A stretch of DNA of 64,000 nucleotides from Polyodon spathula. Taxonomy: Eukaryota; Chordata; Actinopteri; Acipenseriformes; Polyodontidae. The stretch covers positions 1,526,468-1,590,467 of the forward strand of contig NC_054565.1 of assembly GCF_017654505.1 (NCBI RefSeq). The letters are read 5' to 3'. Of the stretch, positions 1-11,000 are shown piece after piece. The notes beneath the pieces were generated by a model. That model was not told where the DNA came from. It ran no database searches and saw only the letters and a program-made list of their open reading frames with translations. The position numbers and the translations under genes are program-made. Numbering within the stretch: the stretch's first letter is position 1; each line of letters starts with the position of its first letter.

Positions 1-239
1 AAACACAGTCTCGCACGCTCAAGGTTTTAATGCAAACCGGCAACCAGAGACTTCAAACTGAGCTCTAATGTGATGCATCGATTCGCCAATATGTAATCAA
101 AGCTGGGGAAATTTAAGGACAGATAATCAATAATCGATTCATCGATTTAATTGTTGCACCACAATTGTTTATTAATCATTATAATCTTAGTCGTAATTGT
201 AGTATGACTGTCAACAATACTACTACAATAATAATAATT

Positions 240-650
240 CAAATATAAATAGGGACACTGAGTGCCTCACCTGGTAGCAGCTCAGCCACGTAGTGCACAG
301 GGGGAGTCAAACAGCGCAGGTTCACGTCCTGGCTATGCGAAGTAGCACCTTTGGTGCACCTGTGGGTTTGGGAGATAAAACTGGCAGGGTCTGTGTCTCC
401 TCATTGCTCTACAGCGAACCCTGCTGGTCAGGCGTCCAGTGAGCTCTGGCGGACACCTGCAGGGCTGGCCTGTGTCCTCCAGAGGTCTGTTGCTCTCATC
501 CGCTCTCAAGTTTCCAAGTAAAAGAGGAAGCTGGCTTGGTCGTGGGATCAGAGGACGCCCACTGAATCTTTGGGTCTCCTGATCCATAGCGATTGGGCAT
601 TCCAAATTGGGAGGAAATTGGGGTGGAAAATTGTAAAAAAATAAAAAAAG
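240..650 (+). mobile_element. tRNA-derived SINE, copy 1
   Basis: The left end carries a tRNA-like head with a B-box-like GGTTCACGTCC at 319-329. The right end is an A-rich tail (about 609-650) after a G/T-rich segment. The same head, body and tail recur on the minus strand at about 41060-41485 and from 63690 to the window end, sharing blocks such as 'gccaggac.tgaacctgc' and 'ctctggaggac'. Three diverged copies with the same order and an A-rich 3' end indicate a Pol III-type retroposon. I do not know the family name. Boundaries are approximate. Confidence 0.6.
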
Positions 651-1690
651 ATGTTGCTGGCAGAGGGGGGCTGTGCTTTGTGTGAAGGTGTGTATCAGGC
701 CTTCTTTACTCTTATGCTAATCTTTCAGCAGGTTTATCTCAGCTTGCAGTGGGCCTGGGAGAGGGGATTCTTCGTTGCCATGGTATCCATACAGGAAGCC
801 CCCTTGGGTCTTTCCTTCTCCTGTATACCTGCAGTCCCTCCTGCCTTGAGCTGCCTGTGACTGACAACGAGTGCAGGTTTAATACACTGTGAAGGTCGCT
901 GGCACTGGCTTCTACCAAACTCGAAACTGCCATTCCACCATGTCTTATTTTATAGTAATAAAGTCTGTAAGGTTAGGGTCGTCGTTTTCACTGAACGTTT
1001 GTGTTTTGAAAGCAGCTAACCGAATTAGCTCTTACGTGGTGACCAGGACTTCAGGTTTCTCATCTCCTGTTAGTTTTATTAACATTGTCACTGGTGCCCC
1101 TTGTTTTGTGAATCTTTAGTTTCTTCACTCAATTCAGGATAAATAAACATCTTTATGCAACCAGTGTCCTAGTGTTGAGCAGCGTTTCCATATTCAGTGC
1201 TGCTCAGTGCATTTATTACATTTATTCTTCCCGGAATCCATCTTGCATTCATTCCAGTTCTTTGACAGAGTGACCGGGCTGATCACACTGTTGCAAACCA
1301 CACTGCGTTGCTTCAAGCAGACGCAGAGCTCGACCTAAGGAGAGGGGTTCTCTGATTTCAGCTGTATAATTGAGATCTTCAACACAAGGACAGCTTTAGA
1401 GATGTAGACGCAAGCAGCACAGCTAATTGCTTCCATCAGCTAATTAGGAGCATGTAACTATGATAATAAGAAGAATGCATTTCAAAGTCTTGCTTGTTCT
1501 GCTAGCAGTAGCTGTGTCCCTGTCGGAGCGCAGTGTGCAGCAGCCTCGTGTTGTAATGAGCTCTGTCTCTAATGGTGAAACAGGCTTTGTTTATTAGCAG
1601 GGTCGGCACAGTGGACAGGCTTGGGAGCAGGTTACTGTTAAGCGCTGCTGTGTGCTGAATCTCTCATCTGGTACTGGCTGAACCAGTATC
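651..1690. other. no recognisable feature
   Basis: Unique-looking sequence with short ORFs only. I see no exon with both splice signals and no repeat. Confidence 0.5.
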
Positions 1691-1696
1691 TGGTAC

Positions 1697-2240
1697 ACAC
1701 GCTGAGAACCCCAACCTGTCAACAATCCCTGAAACACACTGAGACCCCAACCTGTCGACACCCCCTAAAACACACACACTCGGATCCCCAACCTGTCGAC
1801 ACCCCTTGAAATGCACACACTCGGACCCCAACCTGTCGACACCCCCTGAAACACACTGAAACCCCCAACCTGTCGACACTCTTGAAAGACACCCCAAACC
1901 TGTCGACACCCCCTAAAACACACACACTCGGACCCCCAACCTGTCGACACCCCCTGAAACACACTGAGACCCCCAACCTGTCGACACTCCTGAAAGACAC
2001 CCCCTAAAACACACACACTCGGACCCCCAACCTGTCGACACCCCCTGAAACACACTGAGACCCCCAACCTGTCGACACCCCCTGAAACACACTGTGACCC
2101 CCAACCTGTCGACACCCCCTGAAACACACTGTGACCCCCCCAACCTGTCGACACCCCCTGAAACACACTGAGACCCCCAACCTCTTGACACCCTCTGAAA
2201 CACACTGAGACCCCCAACCTGTCGAGACCCCCTGAAACAT
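1697..2240. repeat. minisatellite, 37/41 bp units
   Basis: About 14 tandem units read 'ctgtcgacaccccctgaaac' followed by 'acactgagacccccaac' (37 bp). They are interspersed with 41 bp units carrying 'taaaacacacacactcgg'. C-runs recur every 15-20 bases, so the minus strand is G-rich. Minus-strand ORFs across it are by-products of the repeat. Confidence 0.9.
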
Positions 2241-2704
2241 AAAGGGTTAGCACCCCTCTAAAGTGGGTCAGTGACAGTGTTTGAAGAGCTAATGAGAGGT
2301 AAGAAATTGATTTTTAAAGACATGGTAAGCACCCATTGAACTGCACATCCCTTCCAGTACTGTTCCAGTCAGGAAGCTGTGTTTCCAGTCTGCAGTTAAG
2401 CAGTGCAGTTAACATTTCTGAATAGCAGGCTTCCTGGCTCCTCGAGGATCTGCCCGTGGGGTAGCAGGTTAATTGGGGCACTAATTGGGGAGCTGCTCTT
2501 TTTTTAATCACTGGAGAAAACAAAACAACTAATCAATCTCCTCTTTCAATGTGACTGATGCATTGTTTATTCAGTTAAAGGAATCATTTCTCCACTGCTT
2601 TAATATTAAACACCCAGGCGTCGGTATTTGTATCAGTTTCCCTTAAAATACTGTGTGTGTGTGTGTGTACACGTGGGAGTTAATAATTGGATGGTTGATT
2701 CCAA
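2241..2704. other. no gene seen; short (TG)n
   Basis: Nothing recognised apart from a short TG run at about 2652-2669. Confidence 0.5.
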
Positions 2705-3235
2705 CATATTGCCCCTGTTTTGGCCTCTTTACACTGGCTCCCTGTGCAGTATAGAATTGATTTTAAGATTTTGCTGTTAACTTACAAGGCCCTGAAAGGA
2801 TTAGCACCTAGTTATTTGACCCCGTATTTTCCAAACCGCACTCTGAGATCACAGGATGCGGGGCTGCTGGTTATTCCTACAGTCAAGAAAAGCAACACGG
2901 GAGGAGGCAGGGCTTTTTCTTGTAGAGCTGCTAAATTATGGGATGATCTGCCTTCGTTTGACAGGGAAGCTGGGACCGTTACAGTTTTCAAGTCAAGACT
3001 AAAAACGCACTTTTATAAAATGGGTTTCCTATCTCAGTGGGTTTTAATGTAACTTTAAATTGTTGCTTTTGTATTATGTGTATACTGTTATTTAAATACC
3101 CTGATTGTCTATACTGTTATTTAAATACCCAGATTGATCTTTTTTTCTGCTATGTACTGTACAGTGCTTTGCGATACTTTTGTATAAAAAGTGCTATATA
3201 AATGCAATAAATAAATTAATAAATAACTTATTGGG
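2705..3235 (+). mobile_element. L2-type LINE, 3' end fragment
   Basis: The reading frame 2720-3052 encodes the C-terminal tail of an L2-clade reverse transcriptase ORF. It contains SLHWLPVQYRI, LTYKALKGLAPSYL and LRSQDAGLL, the signature after the RT domain of fish L2 elements. Downstream are the usual L2 3' motifs (a 'gtgctatataaatg' type string) and a terminal AATAAATAA-like repeat at 3205-3230. All upstream endonuclease and RT sequence is missing, so this is a 5'-truncated dead copy. Confidence 0.85.
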
Positions 3236-3452
3236 CCCCGCTACAGGGAGCCTTGTACCTGCTGAGTTAACCTGACACACAATCCCAGCAAAGCGATCTA
3301 GCGAGTTGCCTTAAACTCTATACAACAAATATGACGCACGTGGGAAAGTTAGGATTAGTTCGTAGTTAACTTTTTTTTAAAAATGGTTTGTAAATTAATT
3401 TTCAGCTTTTTGACACACTGGCCCATTTTTCTGATATATATATATATATATA
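3236..3452. other. AT-rich spacer ending in (TA)n
   Basis: No gene. It ends in a TA dinucleotide run (3434-3452) that forms the left flank of the Tc1 element. Confidence 0.6.
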
Positions 3453-5054
3453 CAGTGGCTTGCAAAAGTATTCAGACCCCTGACCAATTCTCTCATATTA
3501 CTGAATTTCAAATGGTACACTGAAATTTAGTTCTGTTCGATATTTTTTTTTTAAAACACTTAAACTCAGAATCAATTATTGTAAGGTGACATTGATTTTA
3601 TGTTGGGAAATATTTTTAAGAAAAATAAAAAACTGAAATATCTTGCTTGCATAAGTATTCAACCCCCACACATTAATATTTGGTAGAGCCACCTTTCGCT
3701 GCAATAACAGCTTTAAGTCTTTTGGGGTAAGTATGTGCCAGCTTTGCACACAGTGTCGGAGTGATTTTGTCCCATTCTTCTTGGCAGATTTGTTCCAGGT
3801 TGTTCAGGTTGGTTGGGCAATGCTTGTGGACCGCAATTTTCAAATAGTGCCACAGATTCTCAATGGGATTGAGATCAGGACTTTGACTGGGCCACTGTAG
3901 GACATTCACCTTTTTGTTCTTGAGCCACTCCAATGTTGCTTTGGCCTTGTGCTTGGGATCATTGTCCTGCTGAAAGGTGAATTTCCTCCCAAGCTTCAGT
4001 TTTTTACTGGACTGAAGCAGATTCTCTTGCAGTATTTTCCTGTATGTTGCTCCATCCATTCTTCCTTCAATTGTAACAAGATGCCCAGTCCCTGCTGATG
4101 AGAAGCATCCCATCAGCACGATGCTGCCACCACCATACTTCACTGTAGGGATGGTGTGTCTTGAGTCATGGGCAGTGTTAGGTTTGCGCCACACATACCA
4201 CTTTGAGTTTTGGCCAAAAAGCTCTAGCTTGGTCTCATCTGATCACAAAACCTTTTCCCACATCGCAGCTGGGTCACTCTCATGCTTTCTGGCAAACTCC
4301 AGACGTGCTTTCAGATGGTACTTTTTGAGTAACGGCTTCTTTCTTGCCACCCTCCCATACAGGCCAGTGTTATGCAGAGCTCTTGATATGGTTGACTGGT
4401 GCACCATTACTCCACTCCCAGCCACTGAATTCTGTAGCTCCTTCAAAGTGATTGTTGGCCTCTCTGTGGCTTCTCTCACAAGTCTCCTTGTTTGAGCGCT
4501 GAGTTTTGAGGGACGGCCTTTTCTTGGCAGTGCCTGGGTGGTGTGATGCAGCTTCCACTTCCTGATTATTGATCCAACTGTGCTCACTGGGATATCCAAA
4601 CACTTGGATATTATTTTGTACCCTTTCCTTAATCTATGCATTTGTATTACTTTATCTCTAACTTCTGTAGAATGCTCTTTGGTCTTCATTTTCCTTCAGA
4701 TTCACAGCCTTACCAAAGATCCTTCAACAGTGGGGTTTTTATCCAGAAAATGTGACTTTAATGGTTCACAGGTGGAGGCCAATGTTAAGGTAATTGTGTC
4801 CTCGTTTGGGCAATTTCTTTCATCGGGAGCTTCCACAGCACAGGGGTTGAATACTTATGCAAGCAAGATATTTCAGTTTTTTATTTTTCTTAAAAATATT
4901 TCCTAACATAAAACCAATAGAAACCTTACAATAATTGATTCTGAGTTTCGGTGTTTAAAAATAAAATATCAAACAGAATGAAATTTCAATGTACCATTTG
5001 TAATTCAGTAATATGAGAGAATTGGTCAGGGGTCTGAATACTTTTGCAAGCCAC

Positions 5055-5056
<2 letters not shown>
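3453..5056 (-). mobile_element. Tc1/mariner transposon, near full length
   Basis: The two ends are inverted copies of each other over about 70-80 bases. The left begins CAGTGGCTTGCAAAAGTATT at 3453 and the right ends with its complement at 5056. Flanking DNA is TA repeat on both sides, consistent with the TA target of this superfamily. The 1604 bp length is typical. It contains one transposase frame on the minus strand, described separately. Both ends and the body are well preserved, so insertion was probably fairly recent. Confidence 0.93.
3673..4689 (-). pseudogene. Tc1-type transposase with one nonsense codon
   Basis: A 339-codon frame (including the final stop) begins with MKTKEHSTEVRDKVI, has paired helix-turn-helix regions (IRKWKLHHTTQALPRKGRPSK) and then a DDE catalytic domain. 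The catalytic residues visible are D in SDETKLELF, D in FQQDNDPKHK and E in DLNPIENLW, with 34 residues between the last two (DD34E). The only interruption seen is an in-frame TGA at 4243-4245 (codon 149), where this family usually has the tryptophan of VxWSDE. The protein is therefore cut just before the first catalytic Asp. Everything else is intact and in one frame. It would act in the nucleus on the element's own inverted repeats if functional. Confidence 0.92.

Positions 5057-5102
<46 letters not shown>
5057..5102. repeat. (TA)n microsatellite
   Basis: A TA dinucleotide run continuing the tract into which the Tc1 element inserted. Confidence 0.9.
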
Positions 5103-5103
<1 letters not shown>

Positions 5104-6629
5104 TAGTTAAATGTAACCAGCCCAGTTGGGCCTGTGTTGCTTCATAACTACTGGCCAAACTGCGGTCTCTACCGGCCCCTGGCCATGGTTAATGTCGAGT
5201 GTTAGTGTCATTGCACACTCACAGAACTCCGGTATAATAAACAAGGGAAGAAATCTGCCCTGATAAAGAATCTCTGCATCGAATTGTGTGCCATGCATTG
5301 ACACTTTTTTATTTTAGATTTTTTTGCAATCCTTTTGGATTTCCTGTGCTATGTCTTACTTTGAGATGACAGCAACAGGAGTTCAAAGACTTTTGTTTTA
5401 ACAAAACTGCCAACAACAGTGGAGCGGAGCAGAGCAGAGCAGACAGCCAATGAAGGATGAGACCAAATTACTTCTGGAGACAGGCCTGGGCCCCAGGCCA
5501 GGCAGTGTGTTGAGTGCAGTGCAGGCCTGCAGTAGCTGTACTGTGTGTTCCCGGTTTGCCACAGTGCAGATGAGGAATCAGATCCAAGCTTTGTGATTGT
5601 GTCTAGCAGCCGGCCAGGCAGCTCTTCAGCATGTGAGCAGGCCTGCGTTAGCTCTGGAGCTACAGGCATGGAAAGAAGTCCCATTATATAGCAGCTTGAT
5701 CCGGTCCTGGTTTTGCTATGAGTTTAATAAGACACACCAGAGCTTGTCACCTGTACACTGTGACTATTCCAGATAATTTCAAACCTGGAGTTGGTGAAAC
5801 TGCTATGCAATAGGACTTATTTCCACCTCAAGCTATTGGCGCTCCTCTCCTGGGCTGGGTGAGGAGTTTTTGGGCTCACGTGTTTGAGCAGACAGCCCCC
5901 CTGACAGTCCCTGTGTTAAAGGCTGGCCCGGGCAGGGGTACTGATGGAGCCTGCCCAGTGTGCAGAGTATTATACGTTGTGATATATGAACACATTCAAA
6001 CATGCTCACTTTGCCAAGGAGCACATTCCATGCTGCCTGGGTTTGAATATTTGTCCCAGAGCTTCTTTGAAGGGACTACAATAAGCAATTGCTGTTTGCT
6101 GTCTGTTATTTGAACCCCTGCTCTAATATTGTAAACACTCTCGTGAATATTTATTTATATTTATGTTTTGTTATGTTTAGTGTATTCAAAGAAGCAGTGT
6201 GAAGTAAACAAGCGATTTGAGGCTTAATTCACTGCAGGAATATTATCTTAGCAAGATCATTCTCTTGCTTCAATGGCAGATAAGATGTTTTGATTAGAGT
6301 TTCATATCTATTTTTTTTTATAAGCAATAACTGTACAGCTGAATCAGCTGTGGGCGAAGGAGAAATAACTTGGGGCTGAAAGATTCGTTTTCTAATATAA
6401 AACGAGATTTGTTTTTCTAAAGATAATTGTTTTCCAGCAGTGCAGATTGAACAATATTCCACTGCACTGACGCAACAGTCAGGAGTGGATTTTTAATGGC
6501 CTGAATGCTGATGTTCTTTAACTCTGTATTATTGAATGATACTGTCCTGCCCGGTGATGCATTAACATCACTGAGTACAGCAAGATAGAGAGGATACAGA
6601 AAACTCAGTGGGAACCCTTACTAGGGGGA
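5103..6629. other. no recognisable feature
   Basis: 1.5 kb of mixed-composition sequence with only short, unrelated ORFs. No repeat family, exon or RNA gene recognised. Confidence 0.5.
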
Positions 6630-8634
6630 CAGTGGAAGGTTGTTTAGCAGTGTGTTGTTATCAGTGCAGTGGAAGGTTGTTTAGCAGTGTGTTATCAGTG
6701 CAGTGGAAGGTTGTTTAGCAGTGTGTTGTTATCAGTGCAGTGGAAGGTTGTTTAGCAGTGTGTTGTTATCAGTGCAGTGGAAGGTTGTTTAGCAGTGTGT
6801 TATCAGTGCAGTGGAAGGTTGTTTAGCAGTGTGTTGTTATCAGTGCAGTGGAAGGTTGTTTAGCAGTGTGTTATCAGTGCAGTGGAAGGTTGTTTAGCAG
6901 TGTGTTATCAGTGCAGTGGAAGGTTGTTTAGCAGTGTGTTGTTATCAGTGCAGTGGAAGGTTGTTTAGCAGTGTGTTGTTATCAGTGCAGTGGAAGGTTG
7001 TTTAGCAGTGTGTTGGAAGGTTGTTGTGCAGTGGAAGGTTGTTTAGCAGTGTGTTATCAGTGCAGTGGAAGGTTGTTTAGCAGTGTGTTATCAGTGCAGT
7101 GGAAGGTTGTTTAGCAGTGTTTAGCAGTGTGTTATCAGTGTTATCAGTGCAGTGGAAGGTTGTTTAGCAGTGTGTTGTTATCAGTGCAGTGGAAGGTTGT
7201 TTAGCAGTGTGTTATCAGTGCAGTGGAAGGTTGTTTAGCAGTGTGTTATCAGTGCAGTGGAAGGTTGTTTAGCAGTGTGTTGTTATCAGTGCAGTGGAAG
7301 GTTGTTTAGCAGTGTGTTGTTATCAGTGCAGTGGAAGGTTGTTTAGCAGGTTGTGTGTGTTATCAGTGCAGTGGAAGGTTGTTTAGCAGTGTGTTATCAG
7401 TGCAGTGGAAGGTTGTTTAGCAGTGTGTTGTTATCAGTGCAGTGGAAGGTTGTTTAGCAGTGTGTTATCAGTGCAGTGGAAGGTTGTTTAGCAGTGTGGA
7501 AGGTTGTGTTATCAGTGCAGTGGAAGGTTGTTTAGCAGTGTGTTGTGTGTTGTTATCAGTGCAGTGGAAGGTTGTTTAGCAGTGTGTTATCAGTGCAGTG
7601 GAAGGTTGTTTAGCAGTGTGTTATCAGTGCAGTGGAAGGTTGTTTAGCAGTGTGTTGTTATCAGTGCAGTGGAAGGTTGTTTAGCAGTGTGTTGTTATCA
7701 GTGCAGTGGAAGGTTGTTTAGCAGTGTGTTATCAGTGCAGTGGAAGGTTGTTTAGCAGTGTGTTATCAGTGCAGTGGAAGGTTGTTTAGCAGTGTGTTGT
7801 TATCAGTGCAGTGGAAGGTTGTTTAGCAGTGTGTTGTTATCAGTGCAGTGGAAGGTTGTTTAGCAGTGTGTTGTTATCAGTGCAGTGGAAGGTTGTTTAG
7901 CAGTGTGTTATCAGTGCAGTGGAAGGTTGTTTAGCAGTGTGTTGTTATCAGTGCAGTGGAAGGTTGTTTAGCAGTGTAGCAGTTGTTATCAGTGCAGTGG
8001 AAGGTTGTTTAGCAGTGTGTTATCAGTGCAGTGGAAGGTTGTTTAGCAGTGTTGTTATCAGTGCAGTGGAAGGTTGTTGCAGTGTTTTGTTATCAGTGCA
8101 GTGGAATCAGTGTGTTGTTATCAGTGCAGTGGAAGGTTGTTTAGCAGTGTGTTATCAGTGCAGTGGAAGGTTGTTTAGCAGTGTGTTATCAGTGCAGTGG
8201 AAGGTTGTTTAGCAGTGTGTTGTTATCAGTGCAGTGGAAGGTTGTTTAGCAGTGTGTTGTTATCAGTGCAGTGGAAGGTTGTTTAGCAGTGTGTTATCAG
8301 TGCAGTGGAAGGTTGTGTTAGCAGTGTGTTGTTATCAGTGCAGTGGAAGGTTGTTTAGCAGTAGCAGTGTGTTGTTATCAGTGCAGTGGAAGTTAGCAGT
8401 GTGGAAGTGGAAGGTTGTTTAGCAGTGTGTTATGTGCAGTGGAATAGCATGCAGTGGAAGGTTGTTTAGCAGTGTGTTGTTATCAGTGCAGTGGAAGGTT
8501 GTTTAGCAGTGTGTTGTTATCAGTGCAGTGGAAGGTTGTTTAGCAGTGTGTTATCAGTGCAGTGGAAGGTTGTTTAGCAGTGTGTTATCAGTGCAGGTTG
8601 TTTCAGTGTGTGTTGGAAGGTTGTTGTTATCAGT
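6630..8634. repeat. minisatellite, 37/34 bp units
   Basis: About 2 kb of tandem units 'gcagtggaaggttgtttagc' + 'agtgtgttgttatcagt' (37 bp). A 34 bp version lacks one GTT. The two lengths alternate irregularly, and a few scrambled or partial units occur (7010-7030, 7490-7510, 8070-8110, 8380-8450). Degeneration increases toward the right end. Confidence 0.95.
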
Positions 8635-9854
8635 GAATCGAACTGGCTCCCAGACGTTGGCCTGGCAGTGTCTGTGTTTGGAATCGACTGGCTCCCAGAC
8701 GTCAGTGGAAGGTGGCCTGGCAGTGTCTGTGTTTGGAATCGACTGGCTCCCAGACGTGGCCTGGCAGTGTCTGTGTTTGGAATCGACTGGCTCCTAGACG
8801 TGGCCTGGCAGTGTCTGTGTTTGGAATCGACTGGCTCCCAGACGTGGCCTGGCAGTGTCTGTGTTTGGAATCGACTGGCTCCCAGACGTGGCCTGGCAGT
8901 GTCTGTGTTTGGAATCGACTGGCTCCCAGACGTGGCCTGGCAGTGTCTGTGTTTGGAATCGACTGGCTCCCAGACGTGGCCTGGCAGTGTCTGTGTTTGG
9001 AATCGACTGGCTCCCAGACGTTGCCTGGCAGTGTCTGTGTTTGGAATCGACTGGCTCCCAGACGTGGCCTGGCAGTGTCTGTGTTTGGAATCGGCTGGCT
9101 CCCAGACGTTGCCTGGCAGTGTCTGTGTTTGGAATCGACTGGCTCCCAGACGTGGCCTGGCAGTGTCTGTGTTTGGAATCGACTGGCTCCCAGACGTGGC
9201 CTGGCAGTGTCTGTGTTTGGAATCGACTGGCTCCCAGACGTGGCCTGGCAGTGTCTGTGTTTGGAATCGACTGGCTCCCAGACGTGGCCTGGCAGTGTCT
9301 GTCTGTGTTTGGAATCGACTGGCTCCCAGACGTTGCCTGGCAGTGTCTGTGTTTGGAATCGACTGGCTCCCAGACGTGGCCTGGCAGTGTCTGTGTTTGG
9401 AATCGACTGGCTCCCAGACGTTGCCTGGCAGTGTCTGTGTTTGGAATCGACTGGCTCCCAGACGTGGCCTGGCAGTGTCTGTGTTTGGAATCGACTGGCT
9501 CCCAGACGTGGCCTGGCAGTGTCTGTGTTTGGAATCGACTGGCTCCCAGACGTGGCCTGGCAGTGTCTGTGTTTGGAATCGACTGGCTCCCAGACGTGGC
9601 CTGGCAGTGTCTGTGTTTGGAATCGACTGGCTCCCAGACGTGGCCTGGCAGTGTCTGTGTTTGGAATCGACTGGCTCCCAGACGTGGCCTGGCAGTGTCT
9701 GTGTTTGGAATCGACTGGCTCCCAGACGTGGCCTGGCAGTGTCTGTGTTTGGAATCGGCTGGCTCCCAGACGTGGCCTGGCAGTGTCTGTGTTTGGAATC
9801 GTCTGGCTCCCAGACGTGGCCTGGCAGTGTCTGTGTTTGGAATTGGCTGGCTGT
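8635..9854. repeat. minisatellite, 44 bp unit
   Basis: About 27 units of 'ggaatcgactggctcccaga' + 'cgtggcctggcagtgtctgtgttt', almost identical except for single changes (TTG for TGG, GGC for GAC). It directly follows the previous array. Because 44 is not a multiple of 3 and the unit has no stop in any frame, all forward frames and one reverse frame stay open for 345-417 codons. These are not genes. Confidence 0.95.
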
Positions 9855-10500
9855 GTGCTGAACGGGTTAAGCTCCTGTTATTTTCCAATTAGGGTTATTT
9901 ACAAGTGAGATGGCTGGTGTCCATGCAAGAAACAAAGGGGCTTTTGATGCTGAGCTGGTAATATGAGAGAGTGAGAGAGAAAGAGAGAGAGAGACAGAGT
10001 CAGAGACAGAGACAGAGACTCTCTGACTCTCTCTGTTTTCGAGCTGCATGGTGCAGGGTTTGTGTTGGAGCTCCTGATCAGTGCATTAGTACTCTTGGTG
10101 CAGGGTTTGTGTTGGAGCTCCTGATCAGTGCATTAATACCTTGCCAAGCGCAGAGGGATTATACTAGAGGGGGTTGGCCTCTTGCTCTGGTGTTCGTTTG
10201 TTTCTGGTAATGTGTTATTAAAAAGAGCAGCAGTGTTATCAGATTAGATGAATTGAGGGTCTGGCTGCTATCCAGGTGCCTCTGAAATAAATTCCCAGCA
10301 AAGTGACAGGCAGAGAGGCAGGGAGAGGGAGGGAGGCAGCGTCTGTTGGCTCTGGGTTTAGTTCCAGTCCAGAAAAGACTCATGGTTTGATCTGTACAGG
10401 TTTGATCCTAGAACCGCCACTCTCTGTCTCTTTAGGCTGAATTTCTAAAAGCTTTTTACTCCAAATTTGTTATCCGTTAGTTTTGGAAGTGTGTCCGTTT
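9855..10500. other. spacer with (GA)n and a 48 bp tandem duplication
   Basis: A GA-rich run occupies about 9964-10030. A 48 bp segment starting 'ggtgcagggtttgtgttgga' is present twice, at about 10050 and 10098. No exon recognised before the gap. Confidence 0.6.
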
Positions 10501-11000
10501 NNNNNNNNNNNNNNNNNNNNNNNNNNNNNNNNNNNNNNNNNNNNNNNNNNNNNNNNNNNNNNNNNNNNNNNNNNNNNNNNNNNNNNNNNNNNNNNNNNNN
10601 NNNNNNNNNNNNNNNNNNNNNNNNNNNNNNNNNNNNNNNNNNNNNNNNNNNNNNNNNNNNNNNNNNNNNNNNNNNNNNNNNNNNNNNNNNNNNNNNNNNN
10701 NNNNNNNNNNNNNNNNNNNNNNNNNNNNNNNNNNNNNNNNNNNNNNNNNNNNNNNNNNNNNNNNNNNNNNNNNNNNNNNNNNNNNNNNNNNNNNNNNNNN
10801 NNNNNNNNNNNNNNNNNNNNNNNNNNNNNNNNNNNNNNNNNNNNNNNNNNNNNNNNNNNNNNNNNNNNNNNNNNNNNNNNNNNNNNNNNNNNNNNNNNNN
10901 NNNNNNNNNNNNNNNNNNNNNNNNNNNNNNNNNNNNNNNNNNNNNNNNNNNNNNNNNNNNNNNNNNNNNNNNNNNNNNNNNNNNNNNNNNNNNNNNNNNN
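10501..11000. other. assembly gap (500 N)
   Basis: Exactly 500 undetermined bases, a placeholder length. It lies at the left edge of the 62 bp minisatellite, which probably caused the break, so the true size is unknown. Confidence 0.99.

Noticed and set aside
6630..9854. CRISPR-like regularly spaced repeats
   Set aside because: Units are contiguous with no unique spacers, and the context is vertebrate. These are minisatellites.
8608..9908. Four long overlapping ORFs (345-417 codons) on both strands
   Set aside because: Produced by a 44 bp stop-free unit. Near-identical translations in several frames and no start or splice context.
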